From assembly GCF_000014345.1 (NCBI RefSeq), contig NC_009879.1, positions 1,069,501-1,133,500 of the forward strand: a DNA stretch of 64,000 nt. Reading direction: 5' to 3'. The position numbers and the translations under genes are program-made. Below are positions 40,001 through 48,616 of the stretch, piece by piece; positions within the stretch are counted from its first letter, which is position 1, and each line of letters opens with the position of its first letter. The notes beneath the pieces were generated by a model. That model searched no databases, had not been told where the DNA came from, and saw only the letters and a program-made list of their open reading frames with translations. The DNA is from Rickettsia canadensis str. McKiel. Lineage in GTDB: Bacteria > Pseudomonadota > Alphaproteobacteria > Rickettsiales > Rickettsiaceae.

Positions 40001-40101
40001 TGTCATCCCCTCGAGCTTGTAGCGAGACCTAGGTTAAAATACTAAAATTACTGGTATTTTTTATTGTTTTTTGGATCCCGTGGTCAAGTCACGGTATGAC
40101 A
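40001..40101. repeat. RPE-like palindromic element
   Basis: tgtcatcccctcgagcttgt agcgag on the left pairs with ggatcccgtggtcaagtcac ggtatgaca on the right around an A/T-rich centre. It fills the gap between the convergent tig and obgE genes. Confidence 0.8.
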
Positions 40102-40150
40102 CCATGTACATTTTTCGATCCACACAACAATACCTCCTCGCTAGGTAATA

Positions 40151-41143
40151 TTACTCCTGATTTTTTATAACCTCTAAAGCAAGTTTGACTATTTTATTTA
40201 CTCCGATATTAGTATAGGTAGAGATAGGAAAAACTTCTTTATTAGTAACTTTCCGCAACTTATTTATTTTGTCCTGTATTTCCTCATCGGTCAGAACATC
40301 ACATTTATTAAGACATATGATTTCGATTTTGTTTTTTAGATAATCGGAATATGATTCAAGTTCAAAACGTACTGTATTATAATCTGCAACTACATCATTA
40401 CTAGAGCCGTCTATTAAATGTATTAATACACGACATCTCTCTATATGTTTTAAGAATTTATCACCAAGACCATGACCTTGATGAGCTCCCTCAATTAAGC
40501 CTGGAATATCAGCTATAACAAACTCTTCGTCATCAACATATACCACTCCAAGATTTGGTACTAAAGTAGTAAATGGATAATCGGCAATTTTAGGCTTAGC
40601 AGCAGTGACAACTGATAAAAAAGTAGATTTACCAGCATTTGGAAGACCCACAAATCCAACATCAGAGAGAAGTTTTAAGCTTAAATGAATCCACATTTCT
40701 TTGGCAACCTCTCCTTCTGTACGCTTCCTAGGAGCTTGATTAACCGATGTTTTAAAATGGCTATTACCAAGACCGCCGCTTCCTCCTTTAATTATTTCAA
40801 AGCTTTGATCATCCTCAATAAAGTCATACAATAATATATTACCATCTTCTGAAAAGATTTGTGTACCAATTGGAACATCAAGAACTAACGGTTTTCCTGA
40901 TTTGCCGCTTCTATTTGAACCTTGACCATTTTTGCCGTTTTCAGCGGTAAAATGCTGTTTATATCGATAATTTACTAGCGTATTAAGATGGTGATTACTT
41001 CTAAAAATAACACTACCGCCATGCCCTCCGTCACCTCCGTCCGGTCCTCCTCGGTCAATAAATTTTTCACGATGGAAACTAACGCAACCATTACCGCCGT
41101 TTCCACCTTTTATATATATTTTAACTTCATCAATAAAATTCAT
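40151..41143 (-). CDS. obgE: GTPase ObgE/CgtA
   Basis: The 330-residue GTPase has the glycine-rich Obg fold in its first 158 residues ([29 protein letters not shown]). A G domain follows: G1 GLPNAGKST (about 167), G3 [17 protein letters not shown]4 LNKCD and a G5-like PISTYTN. There is no C-terminal extension, as in other short alpha-proteobacterial Obg proteins. Obg acts in 50S ribosome assembly and stress signalling. It is convergent with tig and is preceded by decayed DNA rather than the usual rplU-rpmA. Confidence 0.97.
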
Positions 41144-41477
41144 TTTATTTTCTTGTTATTCGTATAAATTTTTATTATGTCCAATATACATTTAATGTAA
41201 AATTACTTACTTCATTGTTATCATCTTCTAAAGGATCAACAGGAGTTAATTTATCTAATGGTATTCATCCTTTATATTTATCGCTGATAAACTCAAATAT
41301 AACAGTCAATAGTTTTGGCTTCTATACACAATATAGCCAAGCGGTACTTCTTTACCTTTTGGTAAAATTTAATCTTCTATGATTTCATAAAATTCTAGTT
41401 TTTAAAATACGCTTTTACTTTGTTAGATAAGTTTTATTTCTCAATAGTAGAATGAATAGGTTTTAAATTTTTACAAG
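41144..41477 (-). other. Decayed coding remnant, unidentified
   Basis: The minus strand between gltA and obgE has coding-like pieces such as [31 protein letters not shown] and LTPVDPLEDDNNEVSNFTLN in shifting frames with stops between. The order and amino-acid texture suggest one dead gene of about 100 codons. I do not recognise the family. Confidence 0.45.
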
Positions 41478-42788
41478 TCATTTTCTCTCTCGAATACCCT
41501 TATACTCTCTATGTACATAACCGGTATAAAGCTGTCTCGGTCTACTGATTTTTTGTTCAGGGTCTTCGTGCATTTCTTTCCACTGTGCCATCCAGCCTAC
41601 GGTTCTTGCTATTGCAAAAAGCACTGTGAACATTTGTGACGGTATACCCATAGCTTTATAGATAATACCCGAATAAAAATCAACATTTGGATATAATTTT
41701 CTCTCAATAAAATATTCATCTTTAAGAGCAATAGCTTCAAGTTCTATTGCTATTTGTAAGAGAGGATTGTTTTCTAGCTGTCCGAGTTCCTTTAATACTT
41801 CGTTACAAGTTTCTTTAAGTACTGCAGCACGTGGGTCATAGTTTTTATAGACACGATGACCGAAGCCCATTAACCTAAATGGGTCATCTTTATCTTTAGC
41901 TTTAGCTATATATTTAGGGATATTCTCAGAACTACCAATTTCTTTAAGCATATTTATTACCGCTTCATTAGCCCCGCCGTGAGCAGGGCCCCAAAGTGAG
42001 GCAATACCTGTACTAATACAAGCAAAAGGATTAGCTCCGGATGAGCCAGCAATTCTTACTGTTGAGGTAGAAGCATTCTGCTCATGGTCGGCATGCAGAA
42101 TAAATATCTTATTAAGAGCATTTTTTATTACCGGATTTACTTCATATTTCATACAAGGCGTTGCAAACATCATGTGTAAGAAATTTTCGGTAAAATCTAA
42201 GGAATTATCAGGGTAAATAAAAGGTTGTCCTATAGAATATTTATAAGACATTGCAGCCATAGTCGGTATCTTAGCAATCATTCTAATAGCGGTAAGTTCG
42301 TAGTCTGCTTCCTTAAAATTCAATAAATCAGGATAAAATGCTGATAGAGAACCGACAGCCGCAAGCATAATAGCCATAGGATGAGAAGAGCTACAAAATG
42401 TTTGAAACAGATAATGTAGTCGTTCATTCACTAATGAATGAACAGCGACTTTTTTAGTAAAATTATTATACTGCTCACTACTTGGTAATTCTCCGTAAAT
42501 CAATAAATATGCTACCTCTAAAAAATCACTTTTTTCGGCTAAATCCTTAATATCATATCCTCGATATCGTAGGATTCCTTTATCACCGTCTATGTAGGTT
42601 ATTGTAGATCTACAAGAAGCAGTAGACATAAAGCCAGGGTCGTAAGTAAAGCAATCAGCTTCCGAAGAGACCCTACTTATATCAATTACATCCTCACCTA
42701 TACTTGCTTTAAGTATAGGTAATTTAAATATTTTTCCTCTGATTTTTAATTCGACAAATTCTGAATCATTATTATTTTCATTGGTCAT
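41478..42788 (-). CDS. gltA: Citrate synthase
   Basis: The 436-residue type II hexameric-type citrate synthase condenses oxaloacetate and acetyl-CoA to open the TCA cycle, which is central in rickettsiae because they lack glycolysis. Catalytic regions are visible: [20 protein letters not shown] (active-site His, about 262-281), [15 protein letters not shown] (second His) and [14 protein letters not shown], with the catalytic Asp further on in NVDFYSGII. This gene is the standard marker for typing rickettsiae. The ATG at 42788 gives the expected N-terminus. No clear promoter hexamers are picked out upstream. Confidence 0.98.
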   Translation of the reverse strand: MTNENNNDSEFVELKIRGKIFKLPILKASIGEDVIDISRVSSEADCFTYDPGFMSTASCRSTITYIDGDKGILRYRGYDIKDLAEKSDFLEVAYLLIYGELPSSEQYNNFTKKVAVHSLVNERLHYLFQTFCSSSHPMAIMLAAVGSLSAFYPDLLNFKEADYELTAIRMIAKIPTMAAMSYKYSIGQPFIYPDNSLDFTENFLHMMFATPCMKYEVNPVIKNALNKIFILHADHEQNASTSTVRIAGSSGANPFACISTGIASLWGPAHGGANEAVINMLKEIGSSENIPKYIAKAKDKDDPFRLMGFGHRVYKNYDPRAAVLKETCNEVLKELGQLENNPLLQIAIELEAIALKDEYFIERKLYPNVDFYSGIIYKAMGIPSQMFTVLFAIARTVGWMAQWKEMHEDPEQKISRPRQLYTGYVHREYKGIRERK

Positions 42789-43112
42789 ATATGCTATACC
42801 TTATTTTATACATCAGTAAGTATAACCATACTTTAAGGAAATTAGAAATAAATTATGATCTATGAGGATTTAAAATTTTTTATATTGTAATTTTAAACGT
42901 ACAACTTTATTTGTTAAATCTTCACGTCTTCCCATACTTAGATTAACAGCTAATTTACAAAAAGCTTGCTCGAAATATTCTATTACCTTTTTTCAGCTAA
43001 CCTATATATTAAAGTCAAATATCTTTGATGACGTTATAAATGATAAGATTTCTAAGAAGCTTTTAGATTTTACACATCTTGTTGAGCTTGCAAGGTTAAT
43101 GAAAAATTATAA
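42789..43112. other. gltA upstream region with short coding remnants
   Basis: No intact gene. The minus strand near 42885-43000 reads VIEYFEQAFCKLAVNLSMGR and on to QYKKF and a stop. The plus strand near 42988-43116 reads FQLTYILKSNIFDDVINDKI and on to LARLMKNYN and a stop. Both look like ends of decayed genes; neither is recognised. Confidence 0.4.
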
Positions 43113-43292
43113 TTAGACATTAGAGTTTAACTGCTCTTTGCAAAAATTTTTAATATTTTGTAAAGCTTTCTTTCCAGGAATTAATTTAGCTTCAGCAGCT
43201 TGGTCTAATAAACCAACTTGAATTTCTTGATTAAACCACTTTTCATAGTTTGCAAACTGAGTGTTTTGAGAAAAATTTTCAGATTTAACCAT
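43113..43292 (-). CDS. Small hypothetical protein
   Basis: From ATG at 43292 the minus strand encodes 59 residues: MVKSENFSQNTQFANYEKWF, then NQEIQVGLLDQAAEAKLIPG and a Lys-rich end. The composition is protein-like and the size resembles small antitoxins or DNA-binding subunits, but there is no motif I can name and no toxin-like partner is adjacent. It is surrounded by decayed DNA and may itself be a remnant. No good ribosome site is seen upstream. Confidence 0.35.
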   Translation of the reverse strand: MVKSENFSQNTQFANYEKWFNQEIQVGLLDQAAEAKLIPGKKALQNIKNFCKEQLNSNV

Positions 43293-43301
43293 TAAACGCA
43301 A

Positions 43302-44088
43302 GTGTTACTCTTATGACTTCGCGTAAAGAATGGTAAAAGTCACTTTCTACCTATTTATTTATTTACATATTTTTCAAGTTCAGAGGTTAAAGAAATATTT
43401 ATATATTACCTTAAAAATAACAATAATTGATATTAGCATAACATTATTATTTATTATGTTACTATAAGAAAGTTTAGACAATCTTTTTATATAATTTATA
43501 ACTATAAACTAACACTTAATAAATTTATTTAAAGCTTTTCTAACTATTCCATTTATAACCATGTTACATAGCATAATAAAAGCTCCATCTTTATGCAATT
43601 GAGGCTATAAAACTATCTTTAAACGGTTTATCGGAAGTTTTACCAACTATTGCAATCTTTTAAGTAACTATCTATAATGAAATGATTTTATTAAAGTTTT
43701 AGCATCAAATGCTTAGTAAGTTAATGCTACTTTACCAAAAAATCATTCTTCTAACATATTAAAATGCACTACTAAATAACCTTTATAAATCATAAAATCG
43801 GTTTTTACCATATTAGTCCCTATTTTTTCATTATCATGTGCCGTGACTTGATCATGGCATTTAGTTTAAAATGCCAAAACGATGCATACTTTTTAGTTGT
43901 ATTTTTGGATACCTCAGGTACAAGCCACGGTATGATCTAGAACACGTTTTTCAATCCACCTAACAATGCTTCTAGCTAACTAGACATAATATTCTGAACG
44001 TTTACACACTACTACTTCTAATTTCAAAAAATATATTTACTAATACAAAACAATTAAAATTAGTTGCTTAAAACATGAGATTTTAAAA
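43302..44088. other. Gene-free decayed region
   Basis: No open gene. The minus strand around 43500-43815 holds disjointed coding-like pieces (MVKTDFMIYKGYLVVHFNML, FGKVALTY, HKDGAFIMLCNMVINGIVRK), consistent with an old pseudogene of unknown family. An RPE-like element lies at 43833-43937. The rest is featureless AT-rich DNA. Confidence 0.5.
43833..43937. repeat. RPE-like palindromic element, diverged
   Basis: tcatgtgccgtgacttgatc atggca on the left pairs imperfectly with ggtacaagccacggtatgat on the right. Confidence 0.65.
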
Positions 44089-44877
44089 TCAATTAAGAAT
44101 GAGTTTATTATTTACTAAATACTCCTTAATCTTTAGTAAATCATACCATGAGGTACGTTTTTGCATAGGGTGGCGTAGTAGATAGGCAGGGTGGAAGATT
44201 GTAGTAGTTTGAATGGGTGAAGATAAATATTTATTGGTATAAAAATAATATTCTTGTCTAATTTTAGTAATACCCGAATTTTTTCCAAGTAAGCTAGTTG
44301 CAGCCGTACTACCGACTAAGATAATTAATTTGGGATTAATGAGGGCAATATGCTTCTCAACAAATGGTCTACAAATATCGACTTCTTCGAGTGTAGGTTG
44401 TCTATTAGCAGGAGGACGCCAAAATACTGTATTAGTAATATAAGCGTTATTTTTCCGTGAAATTCCGATACTATGTAGCATATTATCAAGTAAATTACCG
44501 CTTTCACCGCAAAAAGGTATACCTTTTAAATCTTCAGTACTTCCTGGAGCTTCACCTATTAACATAACTTGAGCTTTCTGATTACCGTCACCAAAAACGG
44601 TATTAGTAGAAAATTTCTTAAGTTTACAGCCATTAAAATTTAGTAGAGATTCTCTTAGTTCTTCTATATTATTAACTTTGTCGGCAAGAGATCTTGCTAA
44701 ACTAATATTAGTATGCATTTTATCGGTATCTACTTCAAGAATTTTATCAATTGTTTTACGTGGCATAGGATTAATTTGATTGTTTTCTTGAGGTTTATCA
44801 AAATTTAATTTTTGTGGCTGTGTAGAGCAGTAATATTCAACACCGATTGCACTTAACCATTTAAGCGTATTATTCAT
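44089..44877 (-). CDS. Uracil-DNA glycosylase family 4-like protein
   Basis: The 262-residue protein carries the uracil-DNA glycosylase superfamily core: GEAPGSTEDLKGIPFCGESG (active-site motif, about 131-150), NTVFWRPPANRQPT, KLIILVGSTAA and the second catalytic motif HPAYLLRHP near the end. Only one Cys (FNGCKLKK) remains where iron-sulfur family 4 enzymes have a Cys pair, so the cluster may be absent, as in other alpha-proteobacterial relatives often labelled phage-type DNA polymerase. ATG at 44877 (MNNTLKWLSAIGVEYY) is preferred because the frame further upstream would overlap the divergent rluD start at 44894. It should act in removal of uracil from DNA. Confidence 0.85.
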   Translation of the reverse strand: MNNTLKWLSAIGVEYYCSTQPQKLNFDKPQENNQINPMPRKTIDKILEVDTDKMHTNISLARSLADKVNNIEELRESLLNFNGCKLKKFSTNTVFGDGNQKAQVMLIGEAPGSTEDLKGIPFCGESGNLLDNMLHSIGISRKNNAYITNTVFWRPPANRQPTLEEVDICRPFVEKHIALINPKLIILVGSTAATSLLGKNSGITKIRQEYYFYTNKYLSSPIQTTTIFHPAYLLRHPMQKRTSWYDLLKIKEYLVNNKLILN

Positions 44878-44893
44878 TATCTTAAAATAAAAT

Positions 44894-45871
44894 ATGTTAA
44901 AACATTCCGTACCGCACGAACTAAACGGCATAAGACTTGATAAAGCTCTATCATTACTTCTTAAAAATGTTTCAAGGAATCAAATCCAAAAAGCTGTTAA
45001 AGATTCGCAAGTACTAGTTAATGATATAATTATTTCTGATCCTGATGTTTTGGTCAAGGAGAATGATATCATATTATTTTCTTTTAAAGAACCTGAAGAA
45101 CTAAAAATTGAGGCAGCAAATATAGCACTTGATATAATCTATGAAAATGATGATCTAATTGTAATTAATAAAGCTGCAGGTATGACGGTACACCCAGGGC
45201 TAGGTCATCATAATGATACACTTGTTAATGCTTTATTACACTACACGAAGAATTTATCAGATATTGGTTCATCAGAAAGACCTGGAATAGTGCATCGTTT
45301 AGATAAAGATACTACAGGCTTGATGGTAGTTGCTAAAAATAATAAAGCACATATGCTACTTGCAAATCAGATAGAGCAAAGACAGGTAATACGGAAGTAC
45401 AAAGCGTTAATTTGGGGAGTAATTAATCCGCTAGAAGGAGTGATTCAGAATAATATAGGTCGCAGCCGAAGTGATCGACAAAAAATGACCATATTAAAAT
45501 ACGGCGGTAAAGAAGCCGTGACACATTATAAAACTCTAGAATTGTTTTACGGTGGCACTATTAGTATGGTGGAATGCAAGCTTAACACGGGTAGAACTCA
45601 TCAAATCAGGGTACAGCTAAGCCATTTAAAGCATTCAGTAGTCGGTGATCAAACTTATGGCAATAACGACCGAAAAGTTGCTCATTCCCCACCTGAATTA
45701 AAAGCAAAATTAATTGATTTTAAACGCCAAGCTCTGCATTCTTGGTACTTAAGTTTTACTAATCCAACTAGTAATAAGATTATGGAATTTTCTTGTAAGC
45801 TGCCAAGGGATATGGAAGAAATAATTTCGCTTGATGTCATTCCTGCAAAAGCAGGAACCTATGGACAATAA
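44894..45871 (+). CDS. rluD: 23S rRNA pseudouridine synthase RluD-type, RPE-tailed
   Basis: The 325-residue enzyme has an N-terminal S4 RNA-binding domain (RLDKALSLLLKNVSRNQIQK) and a pseudouridine synthase domain. The catalytic Asp is in PGIVHRLDKDTTGLMVVAK (about 132-150) and the C-terminal motif is LNTGRTHQIRVQLSHLKHSVVGD. RluD modifies helix 69 of 23S rRNA and aids 50S maturation; RluC is the main alternative, but the layout favours RluD. The last 12 or so residues (VIPAKAGTYGQ) are read from an RPE-like element that also gives the stop. It is divergent from the glycosylase gene with a 16-bp gap. Confidence 0.9.
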   Translation: MLKHSVPHELNGIRLDKALSLLLKNVSRNQIQKAVKDSQVLVNDIIISDPDVLVKENDIILFSFKEPEELKIEAANIALDIIYENDDLIVINKAAGMTVHPGLGHHNDTLVNALLHYTKNLSDIGSSERPGIVHRLDKDTTGLMVVAKNNKAHMLLANQIEQRQVIRKYKALIWGVINPLEGVIQNNIGRSRSDRQKMTILKYGGKEAVTHYKTLELFYGGTISMVECKLNTGRTHQIRVQLSHLKHSVVGDQTYGNNDRKVAHSPPELKAKLIDFKRQALHSWYLSFTNPTSNKIMEFSCKLPRDMEEIISLDVIPAKAGTYGQ

Positions 45872-45920
45872 GTATCGACCCACGACTTGATTACGTGGTC
45901 TAATGAATTAGATACTACGC
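45835..45920. repeat. RPE-like element at the rluD 3' end
   Basis: gatgtcattcctgcaaaagc aggaac begins in the rluD reading frame and the element continues through acccacgacttgattacgtgg beyond the stop. It provides the final codons of RluD. Confidence 0.7.
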
Positions 45921-45965
45921 TCAAGGAGCTAGATAACAACTCAATAATTTAATATTTTACTATTC

Positions 45966-46937
45966 ATGCAATACTCCATAAAAGAAACTCTCAGTGACGC
46001 AACAGATAAATTAAATAAAATAGGCATCAATTCATCGCAATTAGAAGCACGCATCTTACTACAGCATGTTATAAACACACCGCTTCAATATTTGCTTATC
46101 AAGCTTGATGAACAATTAAATCAGTCAGAGATAGAAGCTTTTGAAAAATTGTTAGAGAGAAGATTAAAGCATGAACCGATAGCATATATTATAGGTGTAA
46201 AAGAATTTTACTCACGTGAATTTATCGTTAATAAACATGTATTAATTCCAAGAGGCGATACTGAATTGTTGGTTGATATTGTAGTAGCATTGGTAAAGAG
46301 ATGTCATTACCGCGAAAGCAGGAATCCAGTAAATCACTATATGGATACCTGCCTACGCGGGTATGACACTAGACTACAGACTAACAATATAAAAATCCTA
46401 GAACTTGGTACAGGTAGCGGTTGCATCGCTATCAGCCTATTATGTGAGTTACCAAATGCTAATGTAATTGCGACTGATATAAGCCTTGATGCAATAGAAG
46501 TTGCTAGAAACAATGCTCTAAAACATCACGTAACAGATCACATTCAGATTATTCACAGTAATTGGTTTGAGAATATTGAGAATCAGAAATTTGATTTTAT
46601 TGTTAGCAACCCGCCATATATATCGAATACCGAAAAATCAGAGATGGCAATTGAAACAATAAATTATGAACCTCATCTTGCATTATTTGCCGAAGAAAAT
46701 GGCTTACAGAGTTATAAAACAATTGCCGAAAATGCAAAAAAATTCTTGAAACAAAACGGTAAGTTGGCATTAGAGATAGGGTTTAAACAGAAAGAAACGG
46801 TAATTCAAATTTTCTTAGATCAAGGATATAATCTTGAAAACGTTTATAAGGATCTACAAGGTTACAGTAGGGTAATATTATTTTCTCCTATTAACTTAAA
46901 TCGTTCATGTGCAAGACGTATCGGTAAAAGCCTATAA
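45966..46937 (+). CDS. prmC: Release factor glutamine methyltransferase PrmC (HemK), RPE-interrupted
   Basis: PrmC methylates the GGQ glutamine of peptide-chain release factors. The N-terminal helical domain runs to about 105 (LEARILLQHVINTPLQYLL, EPIAYIIGVKEFYSREF, VLIPRGDTELLVDI). After the insertion come the SAM motif ILELGTGSGCIAISLL and catalytic NPPY in FDFIVSNPPYIS. Between the two domains about 25 codons (RCHYRESRNPVNHYMDTCLR and on) come from an in-frame RPE-like element. Rickettsial PrmC is normally fused to a TrmB tRNA methyltransferase; here a TAA after RRIGKSL ends the protein at 323 residues and the TrmB half follows as a pseudogene. Confidence 0.93.
   Translation: MQYSIKETLSDATDKLNKIGINSSQLEARILLQHVINTPLQYLLIKLDEQLNQSEIEAFEKLLERRLKHEPIAYIIGVKEFYSREFIVNKHVLIPRGDTELLVDIVVALVKRCHYRESRNPVNHYMDTCLRGYDTRLQTNNIKILELGTGSGCIAISLLCELPNANVIATDISLDAIEVARNNALKHHVTDHIQIIHSNWFENIENQKFDFIVSNPPYISNTEKSEMAIETINYEPHLALFAEENGLQSYKTIAENAKKFLKQNGKLALEIGFKQKETVIQIFLDQGYNLENVYKDLQGYSRVILFSPINLNRSCARRIGKSL
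46301..46369. repeat. In-frame RPE-like insertion inside prmC
   Basis: atgtcattaccgcgaaagca ggaatcc on the left pairs with ggatacctgcctacgcgggt atgacac on the right. Its length and phase keep the prmC frame open. Confidence 0.85.
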
Positions 46938-47509
46938 AGCTTGCAACAAAATATGTTAGATAAAGAACTACCGAAATATTTTTTTAAAAGAAAAGCTTAT
47001 TAATGAAAAACTTAAAGTATTTATAGAAATTGGCTTTGGTATATGTGAGCATTTCATTACATTAACCAAGTTAAAATGAATCCTAATGCACTTTTTTTGG
47101 GGTAAAGGTATATTTAAACAGCAAATGCTTTAAGCTTGAAGGCGAGCAGAATATCACAAATTTTTTATTATTCCCCAATAATCTAGAAAATTTTTATATT
47201 AAATGATCTACCTAATAATAACCTTGAAAGCATTTATATTTTATTTCCTAATCCATACCCATAGGCAAAAAATAAGCAAAAAAAGAAACACATTTTTAAT
47301 AAAGAGCGTATTAAGCTTTTGCAAGATAAGCTAAAAGATAACAGTAATTTAGTATTTGCTTCCGATATTGAAAGTTATTTTTTGAAGTAATATAATTATA
47401 GAGTAAAATGGTAAAATTATAAATAAAAATGATTATCTAAAACCTCATGATAATCATATAATTACCAAATATCATCAAAAAGCTATTAAGACGCATAGAA
47501 CACTGAAAT
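46938..47509 (+). pseudogene. trmB: TrmB half of the PrmC-TrmB fusion, dead
   Basis: Directly after the PrmC stop the same frame continues SLQQNMLDKELPKYFF. Shifted frames then give EKLINEKLKVFIEIGFGICEHFITLTKL, NITNF-like FFIIPQ, YILFPNP-like IFYFLIH, FNKERIKLLQDKLKDNSNLV, ASDIESYF, NDYLKPHDNHI and TKYHQKAI. These are the order of motifs in TrmB, the tRNA (guanine-46-N7) methyltransferase, including its SAM motif (EIGFGxGEH). Several frameshifts and stops prevent expression. The fossil ends next to convergent sua5. Confidence 0.85.
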
Positions 47510-48448
47510 TTATAATTTTGCAGCACGTTTCAATCTGTCATTAATTGCAGCTCCGATATTTACAGAAGGCACTGGAGCAACTGCAATATATTCTATATCA
47601 TGACTAGCAGCATAATCGTCAAGTATTCTTAAATATGCATAAAGATTTGCAGCAGCTTCTATAAGGTCACCTTTGGGGCTTAGATTTAACAAGAATCTTC
47701 CCTTAAGGTTTCTATTGCCAAAATTTAATCCAATTTCTTTATCCTCTAAATTTGTAGCATTTAATCTAATTGGTACTTTTGGCGAATAGTGTTTTGCAAG
47801 CATTCCAGGAGCTTTTATAGTACTTGTTTCTGAAGCTTTTAAAATTTCTATACCAAACGTTTTTTCTAGAACTTCAGACATTATAAACCCTTCTCTAAGA
47901 AGAGTAGGAGTAGCGGTTGTAGTATCAATTATAGTTGACTCTAGCCCATATTCAGATTGATAAATTTCAGGGGCTAAAATAAAAATTTCTTCATTATCCT
48001 TAAAATGTTTTGTAACATGCTCGGCGTTAGTTGGACTAATATAGTTTGAGGGGTTAGCACTTGGGGCTGCTATAGGCTTACCTGATTGTCTAATAAGTTC
48101 TAATGCTAAAGGATAAGATGGCATTCGAATTGCTATTGTATTAAGCCCTGCGGTAACTGACAATGCTATATTAACATTCTTTTTTAAAGGAACAACTATC
48201 GATAATGGTCCCGACCAAAATTTTTCTGCTATTTTTGTAGCTAAATCATTAAACTCACCTATTTCTTTTGCTTGCTCTATGGATGCAACATGCACGATAA
48301 GTGGATTAATAGCAGGACGATTTTTAAACTGAAAAATCTTTAAACAAGCCTCATTATTAGTAGCATCCGCTCCGATTCCATAAACTGTTTCAGTTGGAAA
48401 AACAACTACTTTACCAGATTTTATAAATTGAACTGCTTTATTAATCAT
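47510..48448 (-). CDS. sua5: Threonylcarbamoyl-AMP synthase (Sua5/TsaC)
   Basis: The 312-residue enzyme forms threonylcarbamoyl-AMP from threonine, bicarbonate and ATP, the first step of t6A37 modification of ANN-decoding tRNAs. The YrdC-like domain (1 to about 195) has KSGKVVVFPTETVYGIGADA, FKNRPAINPLIVHV, and KPIAAPSANPSNYISPT. After a linker comes the Sua5 domain (about 225-312) starting at APGMLAKHYSPK and ending APVPSVNIGAAINDRLKRAAK. The two-domain length fits Sua5 rather than the short TsaC. It is convergent with the trmB fossil. Confidence 0.95.
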   Translation of the reverse strand: MINKAVQFIKSGKVVVFPTETVYGIGADATNNEACLKIFQFKNRPAINPLIVHVASIEQAKEIGEFNDLATKIAEKFWSGPLSIVVPLKKNVNIALSVTAGLNTIAIRMPSYPLALELIRQSGKPIAAPSANPSNYISPTNAEHVTKHFKDNEEIFILAPEIYQSEYGLESTIIDTTTATPTLLREGFIMSEVLEKTFGIEILKASETSTIKAPGMLAKHYSPKVPIRLNATNLEDKEIGLNFGNRNLKGRFLLNLSPKGDLIEAAANLYAYLRILDDYAASHDIEYIAVAPVPSVNIGAAINDRLKRAAKL

Positions 48449-48478
48449 GAATTTAGTTATTTAAGCTTGTTACTTATA

Positions 48479-48611
48479 TGTCATTCCTGAGAGGCATTGT
48501 TACGTGGATACTAAATCGTCATTTTAAGTGACTGTAACGAGTCTGATAATCCAAAAAAATTAAAAAAGTTCTATAAACTTTTAGCATTTTTTACTGGATT
48601 ACTATGACATG
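48479..48611. repeat. RPE-like element, degenerate
   Basis: tgtcattcctgagaggcatt at the left and ttactggattactatgacat at the right mark the ends; the centre contains a smaller inverted pair (aaaaaagttctataaactttt). It lies between sua5 and glyS. Confidence 0.6.
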
Positions 48612-48616
48612 TCCAA

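Noticed and set aside
44878-44931. Upstream extension of the uracil-DNA glycosylase gene
   Set aside because: It would overlap the divergent rluD start; MNNTLKWLSAIG at 44877 is the natural beginning.
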